The notes under the pieces are model-generated. The model was not told the origin of the DNA, ran no database searches, and worked only from the letters and a program-made list of their open reading frames with translations. This document shows, piece after piece, positions 18,001-25,729 of a stretch of 64,000 nucleotides of DNA. Numbering within the stretch: the first letter of the stretch is position 1; each line of letters begins with the position of its first letter. The position numbers were made by a program, and so were the translations under genes. The DNA comes from Cafeteria roenbergensis (Eukaryota; Sar; Bigyra; Bicosoecida; Cafeteriaceae). The DNA is taken from NCBI GenBank assembly GCA_008330645.1, contig VLTN01000024.1, forward strand, positions 186,001 through 250,000. Direction: 5' to 3'.

Positions 18001-19618
18001 CTGCCGCGTGCTGAGCGTGGACCGCGCGGGGCAGTGCTGCCACCTCTCGGCGCGGCCCGACGTCGTGAGCCAGCCGCCGCCCCTGCCGTTCATGGACGCG
18101 TTCGCCGACGCCGAGGAGGGCCGCCGCTTCGCCAACGAGGCCTCTGAGCGCCGCGAGGAGCTCGGCATTCTGGACAGCGAGGACGCCGACGCCAAGCGCG
18201 GCAAGGCCGGCCTGCGCGCCCTGCGCGGCTACCATCACCGGCCCATCGGCCACAGCGACTTCCGCAACGTCACCCGCGAGCAGGCGGAGGAGATGCTCGC
18301 CGACGCCCCTGTCTACCAGTTCGTCATCCGCCCGTCGTCCAAGGGCGTGGACCGCCTCACGGTCACCTGCAAGGTGTCCGGGGGCGAGAACGCCACCTAC
18401 CTCCACCTGGACGTCGCCGAGGAGGACAAGCCGCCCGATGTGGACCCCCTCAACCTGGGCCGCCGCCTGGTGGCCGGGAACGAGGAGTTCGGGGGCCTTG
18501 ACGAGCTCGTCGCGCGCTACGTGGACCCCATGATGGGCATGCTCCGAGACGTGCGGGCCCACCGCAAGTTCCGCGAGGCAGGGCAGCGCGACGTGGCCAA
18601 GATGCTGCGCCTCTCCCGCAAGGAGCAGCCGCGGGTCATCCCGTACCTCCTAGCGCCCAGCACCTCGGAGGTCGGGTGGTTCACCATCAACTTCTGGCGC
18701 CCGGACGAGCGGCGCCCCCGCCGCGAGCGCGTCCTCCTCACGGCTCGCGGGCTCAAGTGGCGCGGGGTCGTGCACTCCTCCCCCGCAGAGTTCTTTGCCT
18801 TCTTCAAGCGCAATGCCATGAAGGAGTACGACCCTGCCAAGGAGGCCGCAGAGCAGGCCCGCAAGGCAGCCCCCTCCCAGGCGGCCACCTCGTCGTCCTC
18901 CTCCTCCTCCTCCTCCTCCTCGGCGGCGGCGGCGGCGGGGGGGGCGGCTGGCTTTGCATCCGGCCCGACCTTTGGAGCGCCCCCTCTGGGCGCGGCGACG
19001 CCCGGAGGGTCTCGCTGGGGGACCGGCCCTGCCGCCGGCGCCTCCACGGGATCCAGCAGCGCTGGCGGTTGGGACACGCGCACCTCGGGCGCCTACTCTG
19101 CCCGCGCCCCGGAGCATGCTCCGGCGCTGGGCCAGGCTGGCGGCGCTGCCCCTGGCGCGTACGGCGCGACTGCCCCTGGCGCGTACGGCGCCGCTGCTGG
19201 CGGCGGGGCGGGCTTCGGGGCAGCGTCCCAGCCGCAGCCGGCATACGGCGCGCCGCCCCCCGCAGCGCCTGCTGGCGGAGGCTACGGCGGAGGCTACGGT
19301 GGTGGCTACGGTGGAGGCTACGGTGGCGGCTATGGGGCAGGGCCGGCCTCGCAGCCCCCGCCGCCCCAGCAGCCACCTGCGCCCGGCGCTGCCGCTGCTG
19401 GCTACGGCGGCGGCTACGGAGGCGGCTATGGCGGCGGCTACGGAGGCGGCTACGGAGGCGGTTACGGCGCCCCGCCGCCAGCAGCCGCCGCGGCTGGCCA
19501 GGCTCAGCAGCCGCCGCCCCCGCCCCCGCCGCCCATGCCCGCACAGCAGGCGCCGCCGCAGCAGGCTGCTCCCGCGTATGGTGGTGGCTACGGAGGCGGG
19601 TACGGCGGCGGTCAGTGA
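12065..19618 (+). CDS. SPT6: Transcription elongation factor / histone chaperone SPT6
   Basis: Large protein of 2,459 residues if the first intron (12078-12251) is removed, or 2,517 if it is retained in frame. The order is that of eukaryotic SPT6. First comes a very acidic N-terminus with Asp runs (nt 12390-13600), which in the family binds histones and partners. A helical core leads to a YqgF/RNase H-like domain near residues 1217-1410 (GLLLALIAWQDGAHAAVLDAS). A helix-hairpin-helix (FVPGLGPRKAAALAAEV) lies near 1540, an S1 domain near 1856-1937, and tandem SH2 domains near 1996-2204. The SH2 part includes FVIRPSS with its phosphate-binding Arg; in the family this region binds the phosphorylated Rpb1 linker. 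The tail, from about 2210, is Ser/Ala/Gly/Pro-rich and ends in long YGGG repeats, which yeast SPT6 lacks. SPT6 travels with RNA polymerase II and reassembles nucleosomes behind it. Confidence 0.95.
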   Translation: MAEHSEASTRAQPPRAVAGTPPLGRPAPALERQARRASVILFAAARSRLLPPCRHLPAALAADDGSSAPDLKRQASLDTLASVDGEAAATAAAADAEAAAMVKALAAGLGGDDDDDDDPFDDDADDDGDDDGNADDDAAAAGARGSARSGDDSPDPGRRLAAPKRVRPEAAPAAGSAAKRPRKKLLKQRKQKGQKRRLTQAPSAGAGVAHFFKEDADESDGEGGVAAASDDDDDDDNDDDGNEAGDLKGLIADDDDSDSDSDSDSDSDSGSDSGSDSGSGSGSDSDGRKRKRRRGKKLRLARHVADDAAEQAEAAAELLGLQNDVDEDAEAALANPKRGPRAAARRPKRSEFGREPGRGGHDGDLGGDDDDDDMGDHDGYDDDEPVMNNQPSDDVGDDSDGMEEFLADGPSHGSRRRSGKRHGAMGSLTSDEWNSFREAFGDDGIMLLQRGDHDDDGSALLAVYGDDDDPDGQGGLSAEAMPDPDEADDDYDPDAAEGADAAGAAGLAALTGDDQGDAAARKPRAAPPASASSSSSSARAVPKTHDAISAGARVAIEAAAASEAAASRGLRTLEPGAKEHLFVSALDDSIREADAPERLWLRMRVRTAQLGDGHDKAAEARWVSAMLRHELRREAETEQRFVDAAQAGRWRGQEQFYASRGAVLPDEAEERAVATVLHLIWGELLEPAWVWAHARDDLPPYWRMRHVWRVLDLDEDYCRMQSDKRDLAGKVAALRGLEQHEREELERLVEDAASAEACASRMLDAGLGVGGRGGGIADAHARIKFVEAVLRGRRGMAGRTDGTSSATASAQRSLLVELAAQAGIPEAAERLGLIKASSLAERVAAGTALGAELPSGVEGALSEDLGDQEDAIEAKLMVCVEPADLGAEDREAEGGAGASAAASATAVANAASGGFATDKDVRSGLVRFCGRDLALYPPLRRAARRAWRSMAKINTHATDAGKREIDGHHRLFGVHVLRNKPLAAFARPPPPVKPFFEPAASASGIPLPPELVDLVDDEAPPLSASVAARASDVAARTGFGSAEDMNRVVACHPGAGAPAVCRAAVPADGLPGASELFVAGKHPGVAGGPTQWLAIAQAVRAKLVTVEWGVEAAVGAVISALLPLALSPAGAAKAAPVLAGLADPAARELLRTELTPLDRLRMDVVAEAAARLSDSFRVECDKELLKVAQDIAAQELGAAIRRRAFAPPLPPAVPPPFRVKRPAASSSGAQGAAAGAPSGGYDVVEPTQGDDVAFVGALGCPPPASASSDDRAPTGLLLALIAWQDGAHAAVLDASGVLVASKALHSDRTRRSQDLVALMLAHAPDRCVVGTGGNEDARRLRTAAQEASVEAADLIRRAREEEEEHAARKQIRRRRAAGAGGDVAAEEEDEEEDRREAEAARENRKDYSSVLGRRSTLLGTGSGREALAHVVARWLASGVWRSRLPRQVAMEAREPDAFGNVGRPRIVGPGSFMVAFVDDSVANVRARSPAARRENKELPVGQLAALSLGRLAISPAAEMARLWELRGTAGGAKDAQDLGVAAISNEVLALPLHEFQRDLPRALCQRAAERAMVEVVSSLGCDLNRAASSDLAAHLLQFVPGLGPRKAAALAAEVSAAGGSVPSRAALRASFLSATVFRNAASFLVFPTSTTACLQAAADAAAMVLDNARSTGVADPAAAIAAARDAGITIDPYTDAAEGAADASNPLDATRIHPDRYGLALKVLHSVDFYAHQDGEGRYYKRRADEAPDVADPEGYADLVRAIMAVANQRLRVWCELHARRNGDAAMRHQGYRAWTRNSVLRDVQVPSALEGIDDEAKEALRKKAETDVVLAARINAGETGEAVLVAEEPLDFLDALQLDYFAQSQEAEGAGRVRHCLEAIKEEIRRPFADPRPAFAELAGEAELRLLTGETVSSLRAGTVCTVRVFRVRQRGFMARLPSGVLGIVEEAGLPDELQSRVAAGERLNEMGILQAGASEVTCRVLSVDRAGQCCHLSARPDVVSQPPPLPFMDAFADAEEGRRFANEASERREELGILDSEDADAKRGKAGLRALRGYHHRPIGHSDFRNVTREQAEEMLADAPVYQFVIRPSSKGVDRLTVTCKVSGGENATYLHLDVAEEDKPPDVDPLNLGRRLVAGNEEFGGLDELVARYVDPMMGMLRDVRAHRKFREAGQRDVAKMLRLSRKEQPRVIPYLLAPSTSEVGWFTINFWRPDERRPRRERVLLTARGLKWRGVVHSSPAEFFAFFKRNAMKEYDPAKEAAEQARKAAPSQAATSSSSSSSSSSSAAAAAGGAAGFASGPTFGAPPLGAATPGGSRWGTGPAAGASTGSSSAGGWDTRTSGAYSARAPEHAPALGQAGGAAPGAYGATAPGAYGAAAGGGAGFGAASQPQPAYGAPPPAAPAGGGYGGGYGGGYGGGYGGGYGAGPASQPPPPQQPPAPGAAAAGYGGGYGGGYGGGYGGGYGGGYGAPPPAAAAAGQAQQPPPPPPPPMPAQQAPPQQAAPAYGGGYGGGYGGGQ
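12078..12251 (+). other. SPT6 intron after codon 4, with two in-frame acceptors
   Basis: The donor GTGAGG follows ATG GCG GAG CAC A. The preferred acceptor is CCGCAG at 12251 (174 bp); a second, TTTGCAG preceded by a T-rich run, ends at 12194 (117 bp). Both lengths are multiples of three and the intron contains no in-frame stop, so retention or either acceptor leaves the SPT6 frame intact. The preferred form reads MAEH-N-DGSSAPDLKRQAS. Confidence 0.65.
19274..19615 (+). repeat. Tyr-Gly-Gly-Gly repeat tail of SPT6
   Basis: Three blocks of 12-bp units (GGC TAC GGC GGC and synonyms) encode runs of YGGG separated by Pro/Gln/Ala-rich spacers. Synonymous third positions vary, so the repeat looks kept at protein level and not as a fresh expansion. 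Confidence 0.85.
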
Positions 19619-19861
19619 GGACTGGGCGCCTCAGCGGCAGTGGGGTCGCTGTGCGTGGCTGTGTTTGATTGCCTTGCATCGCCGCAACGCAACCTGAGCG
19701 CTTCACAGGTCCAGTCGGTACACTTCACTTCAGTTCGCTTCACTACCAGAGCACTGCCGCACACACTCGCTATTTCACCAGGGGCAGCCACAAGCTTGCT
19801 CGACATGACAGGAATCGGCACTCGCATTCCGAAAACGCACACTTCAGCGGGGCCCGCTCGC

Positions 19862-22084
19862 TCACGCGGGGCCAGGCGCGGCCACTGCAGTGCCGCCGCC
19901 GGGAGCGCCCTGCTGCGCGCGACCGCCCTTGGGGTCGGCCAGCGCGGCAGCTCGGGGGACAGACTCGCGGTGCCTGGACGTGGAGCCAAGCACAGCCGCA
20001 GCCCCGGGCTCGCCCGCGGACGCGGCCGATGGGGCAGTGAGCCCCGGGTGTTCCCCCGCCGCTGCGGCCTCCGCTGCCTCTCCCGCGTGCGGAGCGCGAG
20101 GGCTGCTCGCTCGCGCCGAGGCTAGCCTTGACGAGCTGAGCCCGGACCGGGAGCCCTCCCGCCGCGCGTGGTCGACGTCGAACTGGTGGGCCTCCTTGAG
20201 GGCCTGAAGGTCCGGCACGAGGGAAATGCGATGGCGGTCCTCGCCGTGCGCCTTGCGGAGTCCGGTGAGTCGCTGCTGGATCTCGCCAAAGTCGGGGCGA
20301 GCGTCGGGGTCGGTGGCCCAGCACTGGGTCATCAAGAGGGCGTAGTCCTGCGGGCAAAAGTCGGGGACCTTGGGCCTGAGGCCGTGCTCCGCCACGTCGA
20401 AGGCGAGGTCGAGGTTGTTCTCCCGGCCAATGTACGGCTCTTCTCGCGTGAGCAGCTGCCACATCATGATGCCGAACGAGTAGACGTCGACCTTGTTCGT
20501 GTACGGCTTGTTCAGAACGATCTCGGGGGCGGTCCATGCAGGGGAGCCGCACGGCGTGAGCGGGCGGCCCGTCTCGGGGTCCCCGCGGACCATTCGGGAG
20601 AGCCCAAAGTCCGCCAGAAGCGCGTTGCAGAAGCGGTTGACCAGCACGTTGGCGAGCTTCAGGTCGCTGCGAGCGGCAGGAAGCCACAAGGGAGGGCAGG
20701 CGGGGGCAACGCACAGAGGCAGGGGGCGGGGTGGGGGGGCTTGGCGGCGTCGGGGGCGGGGCCACGCAGGCGGCGGCGGAGTGAGAGCCTGCACCGCGCG
20801 CGCGCGCTGCAGCGGGGCCCCAGGCACATTGCCGCGACTCACCGCTGGATGACGTGGGCACGCGTGTGAAGGAAGCGGCAGGCGCGGGCGATGTCCAGGC
20901 AGAAACGGATCATCATGCGGATGCCGTACGTGACGTCCAGGCTCCTGTGCACCTCGAGCGGCGCGGTGATGAAGCTCATCAGGTCCCCGTTGGGGCAGAA
21001 GTCCGTGACGATGGCGAACTTGCGGCGCGGCGCCTCCATGATGACGGCGACCACGCCGACGATGTTGGGGTGGTGGAGCTGCGACAGAATCGCGCACTCC
21101 CGGCGAAATCGCACGTCGAAGCCCGGGGAGTCGATGATGTCGTCGTTCGCCAGCTTCACGGCGACGTCTGTGCCGAGGTAGTCCGCCCTGTACACCGTCC
21201 CGAAGGTGCCCTCGCCGCACTTCTTCAGGAGGTGCACCTGGCTCCATGCGGCGCAGGTGAGCTTGTGGAACTCGCGCTCCATCTCCTCGTCCTCGGTCAG
21301 CGGCTTGCGCTTCGCCTGTGCCTGCAGCTGCTGCACGATGGCGTGGCCGTCGTCCACGTGAGACAGGTCGTCGTCCGCGGCCTGGCCTCGGCTGGAGAGC
21401 GCGCCCCGGCCCTCGGAAGCGGCGGCGGGGACCGACACGGAGCTCGACTTGTGAGAGCGCGCTCCGGCCCTGTCAAGGCTGCCCCGCGCCTCGCCACCGG
21501 TCCGGAGGGGCGGCAGGATCACGCCTGCCCTGGTGCGTCTCCCGGGCGGCGGCGAGTCTTGCTTCGCCTCGATCACGATCGAGTCCTGCTGCCGGTCGGG
21601 TGCGCGGGTCGGCGCCGGGTACGACGCCGCAACCGACGCCGGCGAGGCGCAGGGGGAGCGCAGCGCAGATGAGAGGGGTGCCCCTCGGGCCTGCGCGTTG
21701 CGGCGGCCGGGGCGACGGGAGCGGGGTCCGCGGGAGCGTTGCGTCGGCCGAGCCGGCAGTGCGGTGTCAACGACTGCAGCCGGAGCGAGCGAGAGCAGCG
21801 TGCCGGGCGGGCACGCGCGGGACGACAGGGGGGCCTCCGCGCGGCCTGGCCGGGCTGGCACCGAGGGCCTCGGCCGCCGCCAGCGGGCGCCCCTTTGCCC
21901 TGGGGGAGGCCTGCTGGCCACCCTCGCGGGTTGCTGTCGAGCGACGCGCGGAAGCAGAACTCACCCCGGCAGTGTGGCCTCGGCTCGCGCCCGCCCGGAA
22001 TGCCAGGACAGTGGACGCCAGCCAGGCGAGAACGACTGTGACGAGCACGCCCGCGAAAACGTCGGCGGAGACGCCGTCCGCCAT
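19862..22084 (-). CDS. TKL-type protein kinase with N-terminal transmembrane anchor
   Basis: Three exons: 22084-21965, 21690-20843 and 20666-19862, giving 590 residues. The intron near the middle of the kinase is secure (GTGAGT...TCGCAG). The first intron rests on a GTGAGT donor and a GCGCAG acceptor that keep phase. Exon 1 encodes MADGVSADVF followed by a hydrophobic helix (AGVLVTVVLAWLASTVLAF), a likely signal anchor. The kinase has GEGTFGTVYRA near residue 198, VAVK, an RRECAIL helix C, DFG at 342-344 and GSPAWTAPE, as in Raf/MLK/CTR1-like TKL kinases. The catalytic-loop triplet is QRD (322-324) where almost all kinases have HRD; the catalytic Asp and the downstream KLAN are present, so activity is plausible. 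The tail is Ala/Ser-rich. It is divergent from eL29 across 198 bp. A membrane signalling role is inferred. Confidence 0.85.
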
Positions 22085-22282
22085 GGCCGGCGCTCGCGCG
22101 CGCGCGGCGTGCGCAGCGACACGGCAAGCGACCGGCAGCAGAACATCGAGGCGCGCCGGCCACGAGACGGCCGGCACCGGCAGAGCAGACCGCGGCTGGG
22201 CCGGGCGAGGAAGTCGACGGCCGCCGTGACGGCCTGCCAGCACCCACCGGTGTGTTCCCCCGACCGCCCCGGACCAGCAGCC

Positions 22283-23016
22283 ATGGTTAAGCAGAAGAAC
22301 CACACCAACGCGTGAGGCAGCGGCCGGTGCTGCGGCGCCCGATTTCCCGCGGCTGGCGCTCTTGGGCGCCCCGAGGCGGGGCCGGCAAACTCCCGGCAGC
22401 GCCGCGCCGCAGCAGCCCTCGCCGCCAAGCACCCGCCAAGGCCACGACGCCCCGCCCCCGCCTGCCCGGTGTCCTCTGTCTCCCCGCAGTAACCGTGAGT
22501 CGCTAGGCCTGGCGGCCCGGACCCTCCCCCCATCGGATCGCACGGCGCAATGAGCTGCGCCGCCGCTGCACCTCTCGCGCTCGCTCGCCGCACCGGCACC
22601 TGGACGCCCGCCGAGGCAGCGCGCCGCGCACTAGTGGCTGCTCGCCCGGCTTGGGACTGGCGGCTTCGCACTCCACTCGTCCCGCGCCTTGGCCTGCCCC
22701 TCGTCTGTTTTCCCTCGTTGCCGTCCGCAGAGACGTACAAGAACCACCGGAACGGTGAGCGCACCGTGCAGCCCCGCGCCGCCGGCATCTCCCCCCCTCC
22801 GTTCGATGCGGAAGCAAGCCCCTGCAGAGTCCGACTGTCGCGTTCGCCCCCGGCCCGGCTTGCTCCCCTTCTCGCGCAGGCATCAAGAAGCCCATCCGCA
22901 ACAAGTACATGTCCACCAAGGGCGTTGACCCGAAGTTCCTCCGCAACAAGAAGTACGCTCTTCGCGGCACGAAGAAGGCGCTCGCCAACGCGCGCAAGTT
23001 CAAGAAGGCCGAGTGA
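22283..23016 (+). CDS. RPL29: 60S ribosomal protein eL29 (RPL29), four exons
   Basis: Exons 22283-22311, 22490-22494, 22731-22754 and 22880-23016 give 64 residues. They read MVKQKNHTN, then A-NQ across the 5-nt exon, TYKNHRN, and GIKKPIRNKYMS onward to KGVDPKFLRNKKYA and a lysine-rich end. This is the usual eL29 length and text (compare KNHT-x-HNQ and NGIKKP in animals and plants). Without the 5-nt exon the NQ pair is lost and the frame breaks. The donors are GTGAGG, GTGAGT and GTGAGC; all acceptors end CGCAG. eL29 is a small basic protein of the large ribosomal subunit. Three introns in 195 coding bases is dense for this window. The 198-bp gap upstream is shared with the divergent kinase gene and presumably holds a strong promoter. 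Confidence 0.93.
22490..22494 (+). other. Five-nucleotide micro-exon of eL29
   Basis: TAACC is flanked by CCCCGCAG on the left and GTGAGT on the right. It turns the phase-2 end of exon 1 and the AG start of exon 3 into GCT AAC CAG, giving the conserved NQ of eL29. Both bounding introns (178 and 236 bp) have full consensus ends. Confidence 0.85.
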
Positions 23017-23630
23017 ACGGGAGCTCTCGGATGAGGATGGCGCTGTGTCTTTGAAGTTTGCCTTCGCGGGTTGTGAGGCGGGCCTGGCCCAGGGGGGAGG
23101 CCAGCCACAGAGACGCGGCTGGAGTGGCTGCGCACTGCTCGGGATCCCTTTGGGCAGTGCCTCGCAGCCTTCCAGGGGAAGGTCTTCGGCCTCTCTCGAC
23201 GAGGGGCCGGACGGCTTGACTGCCCCCGGGACCGTCTCATCCGCCGCTGCCGTGCATCTCCGTTGCCGAGAAGGGCTCGCCCTGTGCCTGCCTGCTCGGT
23301 CGCCGGTTGTTTTGCCCCGCCCCCATGGCTCCGCCGGGAGGGATCGGTGCGGATGACCGGGTCCGCTGCTGCGCAGGCCTGCGGTGACTCTTCCAAGTGA
23401 CTGTGTGCGCATGGCTTTGCTGAGGATGGTCGCAACGGGGGCAACACACACCCATATGCGGGGCCTGCGCCGCTTCGCCCTCACCTCTGCCGCCAGCCAC
23501 AGCATGCCTTCACGCGCGACGCATTCGACCGGGACAACGCTCCAGAAATCTTTTGTCTTTGCTTGCCAGAGCAGAGCCAGTTGAAGCAGCGAAGGCTGCA
23601 AGAAGCGCACCGTCGAGGGCCTCCTCAAGC
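23017..23630. other. Gap between eL29 and eIF4B-like genes
   Basis: 614 bp of somewhat lower GC, presumed eL29 3' UTR and eIF4B-like promoter. I looked for box C/D-like motifs, because ribosomal protein loci often host snoRNAs, and found no convincing pair. No gene is recognised. Confidence 0.5.
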
Positions 23631-25246
23631 ATGTTCACCAAGAGCGGCACGGCAACGTGGGGCGATGACGCCGCCGAAGACAGCCACAGGTGCGCCCAGC
23701 TCCGGGCGCGAAGGACGCTCCTGGCACACGAGCGGGCGGCGGCCGGCCCGGAATTGCGATTGCAGGCCTGCGACGCCACTGCCCAGCGCCGTCCTCCCCC
23801 CGCCTCCAGGGCCTCGCCCTGACGCCCTCCCCCCGCCTCTCAAGCGCCCCATTGTGGTTATTTCCGCCTTTCGCAGCGCTGCGCCGCCCCGGCCCGTCGT
23901 GCGTGAGTCGTGGCCATGTTGGCGCGCGCCTGTGGCCGAGACGGCGATTTGCCTCGAAGGCCGCAAAGTGCGGTTCCGGATGCCGCCAGGTCGCGCCCCT
24001 GCCGCGGGGAGGCTGCCCCGCGCAGCGCCAGGGCTCCTGTATCGCGGCTGTTCTTGTTACGCCCCTCTGTGCTGCCATACCTGGTGTGCCTGTTCTGCTC
24101 GTCGCAGCCACGGTTGCGGGACCGGTCAAGCCGCCCGTTCAGATGTCCCCGCCGCCGCCCCACCCTCGCGCTGCGCCGGCCCGGGAAGCCCAGCCCGCCG
24201 TCGCGGCTGATGCCGTCGACGACGATGAGGCTGCGCTTGAGGCCATCGTGCCTACCACGGGCCCGTTCCGCATCATGGTCGCGTCCCTGCCCAACTCCGT
24301 CACCCCGGACGCGCTCATGGAGTTCTTCTCGCGCGCTGGGCGGGTTCTCGACACCTTTGTGGTGCGCAACCGCGAGACGGGCCAGCCCCGCGGCGTCGCC
24401 TTCGTCGAGATGTCCAACCGCCAGGAAATGAAGGAGGCCCTGAAGCTTGACGGCGAGATGCTGTGCGGCCGCCCCGCGATGCTCACGGTGGCCGAGCCCA
24501 GGCCTTCCCGCGGAGGCGACCGCGATCACGGCAACCCTCGTCGTGGCGGCGGCTTTGGCGGCCCCCGTGGCGGCGACCGCGACCGCGGGTCCGACTTCCG
24601 GCCGCGGCGCGGCGGCCAGCAGCCGGCCCCCAAGGAGCCAATGGGCGAGCGCCCCAAGCTTGTGATGGCGAAGCGCACCGTGGCCGGCCCCATCGGCGGC
24701 CTCGCTGACACGGAGGCCCGCAGCTCCGTCTTCGGCTCGGCCCGCCCCGCGGACCCGACCGTCGTGGCCAAGTCTATCGAGGCCGCCGAGGCCCTGAACA
24801 AGCCCGCGCCGCGCGCGTCAGGCAAGGCCGCCGGCACCCGCGGCACCCGCGGCAAGCCCGCTGAGGGCAAGCCCGCTGAGGGCAAGCCCGCTGCTGCGGA
24901 GGGCGCCGACGCCGCTGCTCCGGCTCCGGCCGCGAAGGCCGACGCCCCTGCCACGGCTGCCCCTGCAGCCCGCAAGGGCGGCGAGCGCCGCGGTGCCCCC
25001 GCTGGTGGCCGCCGTGGAAATGCCGCCCCGGGCACCCGCGGCGCCACTGCCAGCGGCGCCGGCGCCTCCGGCGAGATCGTGGCCACCGGCCGCCGCAACA
25101 ACCGCCGCCGCCGCGGCGCCGGAAAGGAGGACACTGTGTCCGCGCCCCGCGCCGCGCCGTCGATGACGAGCACCTTCGCGGCCCTGGATGACAGCAGCGA
25201 CGACGAGGCTGCCGGCGATGCCTCCAGCGGCTCCGACGAGGAGTGA
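23631..25246 (+). CDS. Translation initiation factor eIF4B/eIF4H-like protein
   Basis: Exons 23631-23689, 23877-23902 and 24108-25246 give 407 residues. The start MFTKSGTATWGDDAAEDSH recalls the SWADE motif of eIF4B, and the 26-nt second exon supplies SAAPPRPVV. An RRM spans about residues 76-155 (FRIMVASLPNSVTPDAL, then RGVAFVEM). A short RGG/DR-rich stretch follows, then RPKLVMAKRTVAGPI and SSVFGSARPAD, which correspond to RPRLxLKPRTVA and SxIFGGARP of eIF4H/4B. A low-complexity Ala/Pro/Gly/Lys region has three GKPAE copies, and the acidic end STFAALDDSSDDEAAG matches the eIF4B C-terminus. The factor stimulates the helicase eIF4A and 40S loading on mRNA; this is inferred from family. The first donor is GTGCGC, the only departure from GTGAG in the window. 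Confidence 0.85.
23877..23902 (+). other. 26-nt internal exon of the eIF4B-like gene
   Basis: It is bounded by a pyrimidine-rich tract ending TTCGCAG on the left and GTGAGT on the right. It shifts phase 2 to phase 1 and so links exon 1 to exon 3 in frame, encoding S-AAPPRPVV-P across the joins. Confidence 0.7.
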
Positions 25247-25729
25247 GCACCGAGCGGGCGCGGGCCGCTCGGGACGTCGCCATGGACCCACCCCCCGCCA
25301 GCCCCAACCGCCGCCCTACTCCTCCGAGCTCCGCCCTGCCAGCATGCATGTGCGTGTGTGAGAGTGCGAGTCGGTTTGCCCAGTTGTGTCACGTCTCACC
25401 CAACAGGCGCAGCCAGCCAAGCCACCAGCACCGTCGAACCGTGCACGCGCGCCCTCCCCGCCCTCCCCGCCCCCCCCTGGCCCATCGGCACAGCGAGCTG
25501 CCGCCCATGCTGCTCCGACTGCGCGACGCCGCGCCAAAGGCTGCAACGGGGAGCCGCGTGGGCCAAAGCGGCGCGTGTGGGGCACTGTCATGTCGCCAGG
25601 AACCTCGACAGACTTGGCGCGCACAGACCGCACCGGTGATGAAAAGCACACACACAGAGGCGCAGCCACATGGACACCACACATCATACACGCGGAGCTT
25701 GCGAATGGGGCCACCCCGCCATCGCTCAG
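25247..25729. other. Convergent 3' gap, eIF4B-like (+) / POLE (-)
   Basis: 483 bp with no gene recognised; presumed 3' UTRs. Composition is moderately GC-rich with short C runs near 25470. Confidence 0.55.

Noticed and set aside
14351-18562. Minus-strand frames of more than 650 codons opposite SPT6
   Set aside because: SPT6 domains are unambiguous on the plus strand; the opposite frames are Gly/Arg/His/Val-rich without domains.
21589-21964. Alternative acceptor CGGCAG at 21589 for the first intron of the TKL kinase
   Set aside because: It also keeps phase 0, but it lacks the CGCAG ending seen at every other acceptor; the GCGCAG at 21691 fits better.
24143-25246. eIF4B-like protein starting at the ATG at 24143, inside exon 3
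   Set aside because: It would omit the WGDD motif and ignore three well-formed splice sites upstream; kept only as a fallback.
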